From contig JBGTMR010000137.1 in the NCBI GenBank assembly GCA_041743485.1, positions 1 to 34,158 of the forward strand: a stretch of DNA of 34,158 bases. The letters run 5' to 3'. The stretch is from JANDLT01 sp041743485. GTDB lineage: Bacteria; Acidobacteriota; Blastocatellia; Pyrinomonadales; Pyrinomonadaceae. This document shows positions 16,336 through 23,619 of this stretch, piece after piece. The translations under genes were made by a program, and so were the position numbers. Positions within the stretch are counted from its first letter, which is position 1. Each line of letters starts with the position of its first letter. The notes below the pieces were generated by a model that had not been told where the DNA came from, ran no database searches, and saw nothing but the letters and a program-made list of their open reading frames with translations.

Positions 16336-17904
16336 ATGGCTCTCAGCCGCAAACGCAAAATAATCATCGGGTCAGCCGTCGCCGTCGTGCTGATCGCCGT
16401 CGTCGGCATCAGCATCTTCGCTTCGCGCCGCGACGAACCGGAAGTCACAATCGTCAAACTTGCGACACGCCCCGAACTTCGTTCCATCGTCAGCGCAAGC
16501 GGCGAAGTGCGCCCCGTGCGCTTTATCAATTTAACCAGTGAAGTCAACGGGCGCATCGAAGAAATTTATGTCAGCGCGGGCGACAAAGTTCAAAAGGGGC
16601 AACCGCTCGTCCGCCTCGACCCGACGCAATTACAATCATCGCAGGACGCGCAACTCGCGGGCGTACAAGCTGCTTTAACGAACGTGCAGAACGCACGTTC
16701 CCAAGTCACGGCGGCGGAAAATCAGGTCGCGCAGGCACAGCAATCACAAATCGTCGCCGAAGCCGCCCTATCTTCCGCGCGTCAAGGCGTCATCACTTCG
16801 CAAACCAATGTTGACCGCGCACAGGTTGATGTCAACACCGCGCAACGCGAACTCAATCGCCTCGCGCAACTCGTCGAAGCGGGTGCGGCGTCGCGTTCCG
16901 AATTCGATAACGCGCAAGACCAAAACGCGACCGCCCGCGTTGCCCTTCGCACCGCGCAGGCGCAACTCGAACAACAGAAAATCGCCGTTCAGGAAGCCGC
17001 CGCCCGCGTCAATCAACAGCGTGTCGCCATCCAAGACGCGCGCACCGGAGTTCAACGCGCCAACATCGGCGTTCGCACAAGTGAGTCTCAAGTTCAACAA
17101 CAACAGGCTGTCTTGCGCGGCAGCAGCAGCCAACTCTCAAAGGCAAATCAAGTCTCGCCGTTGACCGGAGTCGTCGCCGATATTCCGGCGCGCGTCGGGC
17201 AGTTCGCGCTTGCCAATCTCTCTTCAACTTCGCTGATGACCATCGCCGATATGTCCGCGATTAACGTCGAGGTCAACGTGGACGAAACCGAAATCAAAGA
17301 TGTCGAAGTCGGTCAGAACGCGAAGATAAAAGTTGATGCTCTCGGTGAACGCGAACTCGAAGGCGTCGTGATACAGAAAAATCCGCTTGCCGTCGGCAAG
17401 TCCGACACGGGAGCGACGAGCGGCATCACCGACCGCGTGAACGTGCAGGAAGCGAAAGAGTTTAAGGTGGTGATTGAGATTCGCAACATGTCGGACGAGG
17501 TTCGAGATTCGCTTCGCCCGCGCATGAACGCGACCGCCGAAATCACGACTAAAATCAAAAACAACGTCATCGCCGTGCCGCTCGAAGCCGTCGTGCCGAA
17601 GCCTTCCGCGACGGGTGCGGGCGGGGCTTCAAACGCGAACGCTCCCGCTCCGACGCCGACGCCCGTCGGTGAAAAAGAGGTGCGCGGCGTCTATATTCTC
17701 GAAAACGGGAAAGCCAAATTCGTTGAAGTCGAAACCGGCATCACAGGTGAAACCGACATCGAAATCACGAACGGCTTGCAAGCCGACATGACCGTGATTC
17801 GAGGTCCGACGCGCATCCTCCGCACACTCAAAGAAGGCGCGCCCGTCAAACCGCAAACACGCGCCTCAAGCGCGGCGAACACAAACGCGAACAGCAATTC
17901 GTAA
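16336..17904 (+). CDS. HlyD/MacA-type periplasmic adaptor (membrane fusion protein)
   Basis: Membrane-fusion subunit of 522 residues linking an inner-membrane ABC exporter to an outer-membrane channel. An N-terminal signal-anchor helix (about 8-28, IIIGSAVAVVLIAVVGISIF) is followed by the first half of a lipoyl-like domain (GEVRPVRFINLTSEVNGRI, then GDKVQKGQPLVRLD). Next is a long alpha-hairpin of Gln/Ala-rich heptads (about 100-275, with NQVAQAQQSQ and similar), the second lipoyl half (PLTGVVADIPARVGQ) and a beta-barrel (INVEVNVDETEIKDVEVGQ). The C-terminus has an Ala/Pro/Thr-rich insert and an Asn/Ser-rich tail. It is longer than E. coli MacA (371 residues), mainly through the hairpin and insert. 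It heads the export locus; the ATPase gene follows after 74 bases containing a hairpin. Confidence 0.93.
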   Translation: MALSRKRKIIIGSAVAVVLIAVVGISIFASRRDEPEVTIVKLATRPELRSIVSASGEVRPVRFINLTSEVNGRIEEIYVSAGDKVQKGQPLVRLDPTQLQSSQDAQLAGVQAALTNVQNARSQVTAAENQVAQAQQSQIVAEAALSSARQGVITSQTNVDRAQVDVNTAQRELNRLAQLVEAGAASRSEFDNAQDQNATARVALRTAQAQLEQQKIAVQEAAARVNQQRVAIQDARTGVQRANIGVRTSESQVQQQQAVLRGSSSQLSKANQVSPLTGVVADIPARVGQFALANLSSTSLMTIADMSAINVEVNVDETEIKDVEVGQNAKIKVDALGERELEGVVIQKNPLAVGKSDTGATSGITDRVNVQEAKEFKVVIEIRNMSDEVRDSLRPRMNATAEITTKIKNNVIAVPLEAVVPKPSATGAGGASNANAPAPTPTPVGEKEVRGVYILENGKAKFVEVETGITGETDIEITNGLQADMTVIRGPTRILRTLKEGAPVKPQTRASSAANTNANSNS

Positions 17905-17910
17905 GAGATG

Positions 17911-17953
17911 GTTCATCGGCTCATTCAGTCATTGATTCAATGAGCCGATGAAC
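17911..17953. repeat. hairpin between adaptor and ATPase genes
   Basis: Perfect 15-base arms, GTTCATCGGCTCATT (17911-17925) and its reverse complement (17939-17953), around a 13-base loop, starting six bases after the adaptor stop. There is no U-tract, so it is not a classical terminator. It could protect the upstream mRNA end or reduce read-through into the ATPase gene. Confidence 0.75.
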
Positions 17954-17978
17954 TAATGAATCAATCCACTTACCATCC

Positions 17979-18743
17979 ATGAGCCAAACAATCGAACAAA
18001 CCGCACCGCCCGAATCACGACTCGAACCCGGCGAGTTGCTCGCTTACGATGCCGTCCCCGCGTCGCTTATCTCAATGCGTGAGATTTGGAAGTCTTACCA
18101 GATGGGCGAAGAAGCGGTTCACGCCCTGCGCGGCGTTTCCTTCGACGTGCAGAAGGGTGAGTACCTCGCCATCATCGGACCTTCCGGTTCGGGCAAGTCA
18201 ACCCTGATGAACCTCATCGGCTGCCTCGACACGCCGAGCAAAGGGCGATACTGGATTAACTCGAAACTCGTTTCCGAAATGGACGACGATGAACTCGCAC
18301 GCATACGCAATCAGGAAGTCGGCTTCGTCTTTCAAACCTTCAATCTCCTCGCCCGCGCGACCGCCCTCCACAACGTCGAACTGCCGCTTATTTACGCGGG
18401 CATCAAATCATCCGACCGCCACGACCGCGCTCAAAATGCCCTCAAATCGGTTGAACTCGGCGACCGCATGATGCACCGCCCGAACGAACTCTCCGGCGGT
18501 CAACGTCAACGTGTCGCCATCGCCCGCGCCCTCGTCAACCGCCCGTCCATCATCCTCGCCGACGAACCGACCGGCGCGCTCGACACCCACACCAGCCAAG
18601 AAATCATGAATCTCTTTGAACGCCTTCACGCGCAAGGCAACACCATCATCGTCGTCACCCACGAACACGACGTAGCCGCGCGCGCCCACCGCATCATCTC
18701 TATCCGCGACGGACAAATCGAAAAAGACGAGCGCATCAAGTAG
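17979..18743 (+). CDS. ABC transporter ATP-binding protein (MacB/LolD type)
   Basis: A 254-residue nucleotide-binding subunit that powers the neighbouring MacB-like permeases. Motifs: Walker A GPSGSGKST (67-75), Q-loop Gln119 (FVFQTFNLL), signature LSGGQRQR (171-178), Walker B ILADEP (192-197, catalytic Glu196) and the H-loop in VVTHEHDVAARA. The FNLLARATALHNVELPLIYAG stretch is characteristic of the LolD/MacB/FtsE class, whose members drive mechanotransmission rather than substrate passage through the membrane. A polar N-terminal extension of about 30 residues precedes the usual start region. It is the only ATPase in the locus, so all four downstream permeases presumably share it. No Shine-Dalgarno is visible before the ATG. 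Confidence 0.95.
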   Translation: MSQTIEQTAPPESRLEPGELLAYDAVPASLISMREIWKSYQMGEEAVHALRGVSFDVQKGEYLAIIGPSGSGKSTLMNLIGCLDTPSKGRYWINSKLVSEMDDDELARIRNQEVGFVFQTFNLLARATALHNVELPLIYAGIKSSDRHDRAQNALKSVELGDRMMHRPNELSGGQRQRVAIARALVNRPSIILADEPTGALDTHTSQEIMNLFERLHAQGNTIIVVTHEHDVAARAHRIISIRDGQIEKDERIK

Positions 18744-18822
18744 ATGTCAGGTGTCAGGTATCAGACGTTAGTAAAGGCAGCCGGACTTCGGCTAACATCT
18801 GACTTCCGGCATCTAATATCTG
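18742..18822. repeat. diverged stem-loop between ATPase and permease 1
   Basis: The left run AGATGTCAGGTGTCAGGTAT (18742-18761, 7-base unit GGTGTCA) and the right run CATCTGACTTCCGGCATC (from about 18796) are partly complementary, with CAGACGTTAG and CTAACATCTG closing the inner stem. A small perfect hairpin AGCCGGACTTCGGCT sits in the loop. It looks like a decayed member of the heptamer stem-loop family. Confidence 0.55.
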
Positions 18823-18826
18823 CTTT

Positions 18827-20068
18827 ATGCGCTTCTCCGCTTTCATCGAGTCCTTCCGCATCGCCGCATCGAGTTTGCGGGCGAATAAACTTCGCACCGC
18901 GCTGACGCTCGTCGGGGTCGTGGTCGGTGTCGCGGCGGTCATCTCGGTGGTGACGATTATCAAGGGTCTGGATTACACGGTCGCTTCGACTTTCTCGTCG
19001 CAGGGTTCGACGGTGTTCAGTGTCACGAAGCGTCCGCAGATTGTGTTGTCGCGTGAGGATGCGATTCGGTTTAATAAGCGTAAGGATGTGACGGATGCGG
19101 ATTATGAAGCGGTGGCGCGAAGGTGCGCGGCGTGTTGGCGGACGGGCGTCGCGGTTAATAATGTCGGGACGATTAAAGCGGGCGAGCGTTTGAGTGAAGG
19201 CGTGGCGATTCGCGGGCTGACCGATTCGATGTTCGAGATTGACGACATCACGGTTGAGTTCGGGCGCGCGTGGACGGAGGGCGAGACGGCGGGGGCGAGT
19301 AATGTGTGTGTCATCGGGGCGGATGTCATGGAAAATGTTTTCAACGGCGCGCCGCCCGATACGGTTATCGGTCGAAGGCTGCGCGTCGCCGACCGTCTTT
19401 ACACAATCGTCGGCGTCGCGGAACGCTTGGGTAACATATTCGGTTTCTCGCGCGATTCGTTCGTGATGATTCCGTACCCCTCTTATAAGCTTCAGTTCGG
19501 GACGAAGGAATCAATTGCGATTCAAGTTCAAGTGTCTGCGCCTTCGCAACTCGCGGACGCGCAAGACCAAGTGCAAACGATTTTACGCACACGGCGCGGG
19601 CGCGACTTTCATGATGCGGACGACGGGTTTTCACTTGAAACGCAAGATGTTTTTCTTGACCTGTATCGCAAAGCGACGGCGAACATATACCTTGTCACCA
19701 TCGGCGTCGCAGCAATCTCTTTGGTCGTCGGCGGTATCGTCGTGATGAACATCATGCTTGTTTCCGTGACCGAGAGAACAAGGGAAATCGGGATTCGCAA
19801 AGCGTTGGGAGCGCGGCGTGTTGATGTGTTACAACAGTTCTTAATCGAGTCGGTGATGCTGACGGCAATCGGCGGTTTTATCGGTGTCATCGCCGGATTC
19901 GCGCTCGCGTTCGCACTTTCACTCGCGCTTAACTTTCCTTTGTTGATAAGTTTCTGGTCGGCGGTTTTAGGCGTCAGCGTTTCCTCGCTCGTCGGCATCA
20001 TCAGCGGCATCAGTCCGGCGTGGAAAGCCGCGCGCCTCAATCCGATTGACGCGCTTCGTTCCGAATAA
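18827..20068 (+). CDS. MacB-like ABC transporter permease 1
   Basis: A 413-residue permease with the MacB fold: N-terminal membrane helix (about 25-47, TALTLVGVVVGVAAVISVVTI), a periplasmic core domain of roughly 230 residues, then three helices of the FtsX domain. The coupling segment NIMLVSVTERTREIGIRKALGAR and the C-terminal SPAWKAARLNPIDALRSE are diagnostic. Unlike its three paralogues downstream, it has a CxxC pair (Cys100, Cys103 in RRCAACW) in the periplasmic part, which could form a disulfide. It also ends in the variant NPIDALRSE rather than DPIEALRYE. It has no ATPase domain, unlike true MacB (about 650 residues), and depends on the separate ATPase gene. The start is set by the family N-terminus; no ribosome site is visible. 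Confidence 0.94.
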   Translation: MRFSAFIESFRIAASSLRANKLRTALTLVGVVVGVAAVISVVTIIKGLDYTVASTFSSQGSTVFSVTKRPQIVLSREDAIRFNKRKDVTDADYEAVARRCAACWRTGVAVNNVGTIKAGERLSEGVAIRGLTDSMFEIDDITVEFGRAWTEGETAGASNVCVIGADVMENVFNGAPPDTVIGRRLRVADRLYTIVGVAERLGNIFGFSRDSFVMIPYPSYKLQFGTKESIAIQVQVSAPSQLADAQDQVQTILRTRRGRDFHDADDGFSLETQDVFLDLYRKATANIYLVTIGVAAISLVVGGIVVMNIMLVSVTERTREIGIRKALGARRVDVLQQFLIESVMLTAIGGFIGVIAGFALAFALSLALNFPLLISFWSAVLGVSVSSLVGIISGISPAWKAARLNPIDALRSE

Positions 20069-20072
20069 ATTT

Positions 20073-20144
20073 AGTGGATAACGGATAGTGGATAGTTAAA
20101 AACCGCTTCCTTCACTATCCGTTATCCACTATCCGTTATCCACT
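20073..20144. repeat. heptamer stem-loop (GTGGATA/ACGGATA)
   Basis: Left arm 20073-20096 and right arm 20113-20144. The 17-base segment AGTGGATAACGGATAGT pairs perfectly with either of two registers in the right arm, because the 14-base unit ACTATCCGTTATCC is repeated there. The loop is about 16 bases. It fills the spacer between permease 1 and the 127-residue membrane protein, whose ATG follows six bases after the right arm. Confidence 0.9.
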
Positions 20145-20150
20145 GTTTTT

Positions 20151-20534
20151 ATGGATTGGGTGATATTCATTCTTCCGGCGGTTCTGATCGCGGTCGGTTT
20201 GGCTTTGGTTTTAGCCATGCGCTATGACTATCGGGTGCAACGCGATGCAGCGCGCGCACGCTCCGATGAAGACCGTTTCGCCGCCCGTCTTAATGCGCGT
20301 CATCTGGCGAAAGCCCGTCAACAGGCGTTGTGGCAAAGTGTGACACCGCTTGCCATCGAAGATGCATTTGACCGTTTCGCATCGGATGATGTCGCGCGTG
20401 ATGCAGAGATGATGAATCAGGTTGACACCGCGTTCGATGAATTTATCCGCACGATGCACGATGCGACTTATGATGAGCCGCAAGATATTGACGACCCGCA
20501 AGATACCAAACCGCACGGCGTATCATCAAAGTAA
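20151..20534 (+). CDS. small single-TM membrane protein within the export locus
   Basis: I do not recognise a family. The product has 127 residues: an N-terminal transmembrane helix (about 3-23, WVIFILPAVLIAVGLALVLAM) followed by a charged cytoplasmic or periplasmic segment predicted to be helical (RDAARARSDEDRFAARLNARHLAKARQQ) and an acidic tail (DEPQDIDDPQD). Codon use resembles the neighbours and the frame is intact, so it is probably real. It lies between permeases 1 and 2 on the same strand, with a repeat hairpin before it and 75 bases after it. Position suggests an accessory subunit of the exporter, but conservation of this arrangement elsewhere would have to be checked. Confidence 0.72.
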   Translation: MDWVIFILPAVLIAVGLALVLAMRYDYRVQRDAARARSDEDRFAARLNARHLAKARQQALWQSVTPLAIEDAFDRFASDDVARDAEMMNQVDTAFDEFIRTMHDATYDEPQDIDDPQDTKPHGVSSK

Positions 20535-20609
20535 TCTCATCGAACTTACCAATGCGCTTTGACCATTTATCTCACCCAAGTTTTCGTTTGATTTTCGTGA
20601 ACACCTTAC

Positions 20610-21845
20610 ATGACTCTCGACGACGTTAAAGAATCGGCTTTCATGGCGTTCGACACTTTGCGTGCAAACAAGTTGCGAAGCGCGTTGACGATTCTCGGCG
20701 TCTGTATCGGCGTCATCACGATTCTGTTTATGGTGTCCATCATTCAAGGTTTGAACCGCGCGTTTGCCGAACAGATTGAAGCACTCGGCTCGAACACCGT
20801 GTTTGCGACGCGCTTCGACCCCGGTTTCAAACGCGAACCTTCCGCCGAAGAACGCGCCCGCAAAGATTTAACCGTCGCCGATGCCGATGCGATACGCCGC
20901 GAATCGCAAACGGCGCGCAGCGTCTCCCCGTTGCGCCGCGTGCTTCAATCAACAATCCGTTTTGAAGACAAACAGACAGACACGCCCGCCCTCGCCGGAT
21001 GCACGCCTTACTATGAAGACACGCATTCGGCTTACGTCGGTCGCGGGCGATTCATCAATGATTCGGATTTACGCGAACGCACGAACGTCGTCATCTTAGG
21101 CACGGATGTTGACGCGACGTTGTTCCCTTTCGCCGACTCACTCAACAAGGGAATCAAAATCAACGGCACACCGTTTCGCGTCGTCGGCGTGATGGAAAAG
21201 CAGGGCAACGTCTTCGGGCAGTCGCGCGACAATCTTGTTTATATTCCGCTCACGACGTTCGACAAGTATCACCCCGACCCGTTCGTTCCCGGCACAATCA
21301 TCATCGCCCGCCCGCGCACACGCGCCGACGTGAAAGTTTTAATTGACGAGATGACCGACATCCTGCGCCGTCGTCGTCGTGTTCCGGCAAACGCGCCGAA
21401 CAACTTCGGCGTTTCGTCGCAAGATTCACTGCTCGATTTTTACAATCAACTGACGGGAGCGACCGGGCTTGTCTTAACTGCAATTTCATTTGTCGCGCTG
21501 ATGATTGGCGGCATCGGCGTGATGAACATCATGCTCGTTTCAGTGACCGAGAGAACGAGGGAAATCGGGATTCGCAAAGCCGTCGGTGCGACGCGCTCCG
21601 TCATCCTGTGGCAGTTTCTTATCGAAGCCGCGACGCTCACCTTTATCGGCGGCATCACGGGTTTGATTATCGGTGAAATCGCCAGTTTTCTGATGAACGT
21701 GTTTTCGCCGCTTCCGGCATTCATCCCCTTGTGGGCAATCGTCATCGGCATCGGCGTCTCGGCGGGCATCGGCGTCGTCTTCGGTCTTTATCCGGCGTGG
21801 AAAGCGGCACGTCTCGACCCTATCGAAGCCCTAAGATATGAATAG
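20610..21845 (+). CDS. MacB-like ABC transporter permease 2
   Basis: A 411-residue MacB-type permease. The first membrane helix follows the RANKLRSALTILGVCIGVI signature. The periplasmic core holds LGTDVDATLFPF and FRVVGVMEKQGNVFGQSRDN, the usual MacB_PCD motifs. The FtsX domain has GGIGVMNIMLVSVTERTREI and ends in YPAWKAARLDPIEALRYE. It is most like permeases 3 and 4 in its C-terminus, which indicates tandem duplication followed by divergence of the periplasmic domains. The final TAG (21843-21845) coincides with the first three bases of a repeat arm, so the element abuts the coding end exactly. No Shine-Dalgarno is visible before the ATG. Confidence 0.94.
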   Translation: MTLDDVKESAFMAFDTLRANKLRSALTILGVCIGVITILFMVSIIQGLNRAFAEQIEALGSNTVFATRFDPGFKREPSAEERARKDLTVADADAIRRESQTARSVSPLRRVLQSTIRFEDKQTDTPALAGCTPYYEDTHSAYVGRGRFINDSDLRERTNVVILGTDVDATLFPFADSLNKGIKINGTPFRVVGVMEKQGNVFGQSRDNLVYIPLTTFDKYHPDPFVPGTIIIARPRTRADVKVLIDEMTDILRRRRRVPANAPNNFGVSSQDSLLDFYNQLTGATGLVLTAISFVALMIGGIGVMNIMLVSVTERTREIGIRKAVGATRSVILWQFLIEAATLTFIGGITGLIIGEIASFLMNVFSPLPAFIPLWAIVIGIGVSAGIGVVFGLYPAWKAARLDPIEALRYE

Positions 21846-21919
21846 TGGATAGTGGATAACGGATAGTGGATAGTGAAAAGCCTCTGTCTCAAACTATCCA
21901 ACATCCGTTATCCACTATT
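21843..21919. repeat. heptamer stem-loop (GTGGATA/ACGGATA)
   Basis: Left arm 21843-21875 (units TAGTGGA, TAACGGA) and right arm about 21891-21919 (AACTATCCAACATCCGTTAT and onward), with a loop of about 15 bases. The left arm includes the stop codon of permease 2. It is directly followed by the longer palindromic element at 21925. Confidence 0.85.
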
Positions 21920-21924
21920 TAATC

Positions 21925-22160
21925 GAAGCCTGTGCTAATTAAAGTCTCTTGTTTTCACCGCGTTAGCGGTGGCATGAATTTAGCCGTGCGTTTTAACGCA
22001 CGGTGGATAATGAAATATCCGCCGTCGCGTCAGCGACGATTGAACCAGAGTTTTTCAATCCTCGCTGACGCGACGACGATTCTATTTCGACGTTTTCCGT
22101 GCGTTAAAACGCACGGCTAAATTCAATTTGTCACTACGCGACGATTTATGCACAAGCTTC
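21925..22160. mobile_element. palindromic MITE-like element, copy 1
   Basis: A 236-base non-coding element ending in imperfect inverted repeats (GAAGCCTGTGC and GCACAAGCTTC). Internal nested stems: CCGTGCGTTTTAACGCACGG at 21984-22003 and CCGTGCGTTAAAACGCACGG at 22097-22116, each self-complementary and mutually inverted, and CGTCGCGTCAGCG (22023-22035) pairing with CGCTGACGCGACG (22063-22075). The whole folds into a cross with secondary arms. A second copy with the same order of stems lies at 29259-29504. It occupies most of the 361-base spacer between permeases 2 and 3; no gene is present in that spacer. Confidence 0.88.
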
Positions 22161-22206
22161 ATTTAATCGGGCAACTTACATCCGGCTTCCGTCGTACTAA
22201 ACAACC

Positions 22207-23442
22207 ATGAACTTTGCCGAAACATTCAAGCTTGCCATCTCCGCGATTTGGGCGCACAAACTGCGCTCGATTTTGACGCTGCTCGGTATGATTATCGGCG
22301 TCATGGCGGTCGTCATCGTAGTGTCCTTGATTCAAGGTTTTAACCGTTACGTTGATGAGAAAATCGCGGGCATCGGTGCGAAGTCGTACACGATTCAGCG
22401 TTTCAGTTTTGAAGATTGGAAGGACACCGATTCCATCGCCCTCGCGCAACGCCGCAACAAAGACATCACGCTTGACGAAATGGCTTACATTCGCTCGAAG
22501 GCGACGTTGACCGACAAACTCGGCGCGCAAGCCCGTCCGACGCGCTCGCAAATCAAACGCGGGGCGCAAATCGTCGAAGAAGTTCCGGTCAGCGGCGCGA
22601 CGCCGAACGTGCTTGACATCGAAAAACTGGAAGTCGAAGACGGACGATACTTTTCCGAAAGTGAAAACGATGCGGCGGCAAACGTCGCCTATATCGGGGC
22701 GGATGTCGCCAAAGAATTGTTCCCGACGACTTCACCGCTCAATCAGGAAATCACCATCGCCGGACTGCCTTACCGCGTCATCGGCGTCGCCGTCGCGCAA
22801 GGCACAATCTTCGGGATGCCGCAAGATAACTTCGTACATTTACCGCTTAAAACCTACTCGAAAAACTTCGGCGGATTGGTGCGCTGGCGTTCGCTCTATC
22901 TTCAAGGCACGGCGAAAGACGATAAACAATTTGCCGACGCGGTTGACGAAGCGCGCAACATTCTTCGCATCAAACGTGGCTTGAAGTATGGCGAGAAAGA
23001 CACCTTCGGCATCCTCACGCCCGATGCCATCACGGGTTTGCGCGACCGTCTTTTCGGTTCGATTGCGATTGTGGCGATGGGCGTTCCCTCCATCGCGCTG
23101 CTCATTTCGGCAATCGTGATTATGAATATCATGCTGGTGTCGGTCACAGAGCGCACCAAAGAGATTGGGATTCGCAAAGCTCTTGGAGCCAAACAGGGCG
23201 ACATCATCAAACAGTTTCTCGTCGAAGCCGCGACCCTCGCTTTTATGGGCGGCGGGATGGGTGTTTTTCTCGCGTGGGTGATTGGACAAATTATAACGGC
23301 GACCTTCTTTCCAACTTATCTATCGCTTCTGGCGATTTTCATCGCCCTCGCCGTTTCCTGCGGGATAGGCGTTCTCGCGGGCATTTATCCGGCGTGGAAA
23401 GCGGCGCGCCTCGACCCGATTGAAGCACTCCGTGCGGATTGA
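22207..23442 (+). CDS. MacB-like ABC transporter permease 3
   Basis: A 411-residue MacB-type permease: N-terminal helix after AHKLRSILTLLGMIIGVMAV, a periplasmic core with YIGADVAKELFP and YRVIGVAVAQGTIFGMPQDN, three C-terminal helices with NIMLVSVTERTKEIGIRKALGAK, and the end YPAWKAARLDPIEALRAD. The TKEI form of the coupling motif is shared with permease 4, while permeases 1 and 2 have TREI, which supports two duplication events. The periplasmic core contains no cysteine. The spacer in front is the longest in the locus (361 bases) and carries two repeat elements, so this gene may need its own promoter. Confidence 0.94.
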   Translation: MNFAETFKLAISAIWAHKLRSILTLLGMIIGVMAVVIVVSLIQGFNRYVDEKIAGIGAKSYTIQRFSFEDWKDTDSIALAQRRNKDITLDEMAYIRSKATLTDKLGAQARPTRSQIKRGAQIVEEVPVSGATPNVLDIEKLEVEDGRYFSESENDAAANVAYIGADVAKELFPTTSPLNQEITIAGLPYRVIGVAVAQGTIFGMPQDNFVHLPLKTYSKNFGGLVRWRSLYLQGTAKDDKQFADAVDEARNILRIKRGLKYGEKDTFGILTPDAITGLRDRLFGSIAIVAMGVPSIALLISAIVIMNIMLVSVTERTKEIGIRKALGAKQGDIIKQFLVEAATLAFMGGGMGVFLAWVIGQIITATFFPTYLSLLAIFIALAVSCGIGVLAGIYPAWKAARLDPIEALRAD

Positions 23443-23449
23443 AGAAAGC

Positions 23450-23617
23450 AGTGGTCAGTGGTCAGTGGTCAGTAAAAGCAAAGCCACGTTCGTTGGCGTT
23501 CAACTTTATGCTTGACATCTCAATCACAAATCACATGCTCGTCTGACCACTGACCACTGACCACTGACCACTGACCACTGACCACTGACCACTGACCACT
23601 GACCACTGACCACTGAC
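23450..23617. repeat. expanded heptamer stem-loop (GTGGTCA), copy 1
   Basis: Left arm 23450-23473 (unit GTGGTCA, 3.4 copies), a 69-base centre (23474-23542) and a right arm of CTGACCA units (23543-23617, about 10.7 copies). The centre matches that of the copy at 24871-24994 at 67 of 69 bases, while the right arm here is 75 bases against 31 there. The array ends two bases before the ATG of permease 4. Confidence 0.95.
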
Positions 23618-23619
23618 TT

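Noticed and set aside
17911..17953. Rho-independent terminator after the adaptor gene
   Set aside because: The stem is perfect but the loop is 13 bases and there is no U-tract, so I list it as a hairpin only.
21843..22160. Single long mobile element combining the heptamer stem-loop and the multi-palindrome
   Set aside because: The second multi-palindrome copy at 29259 has no heptamer arms beside it, so these are two independent neighbouring elements.
23543..23617. CRISPR-like appearance of the CTGACCA array
   Set aside because: The unit is only 7 bases, there are no spacers, and no cas genes are nearby; it is one arm of an inverted-repeat element.
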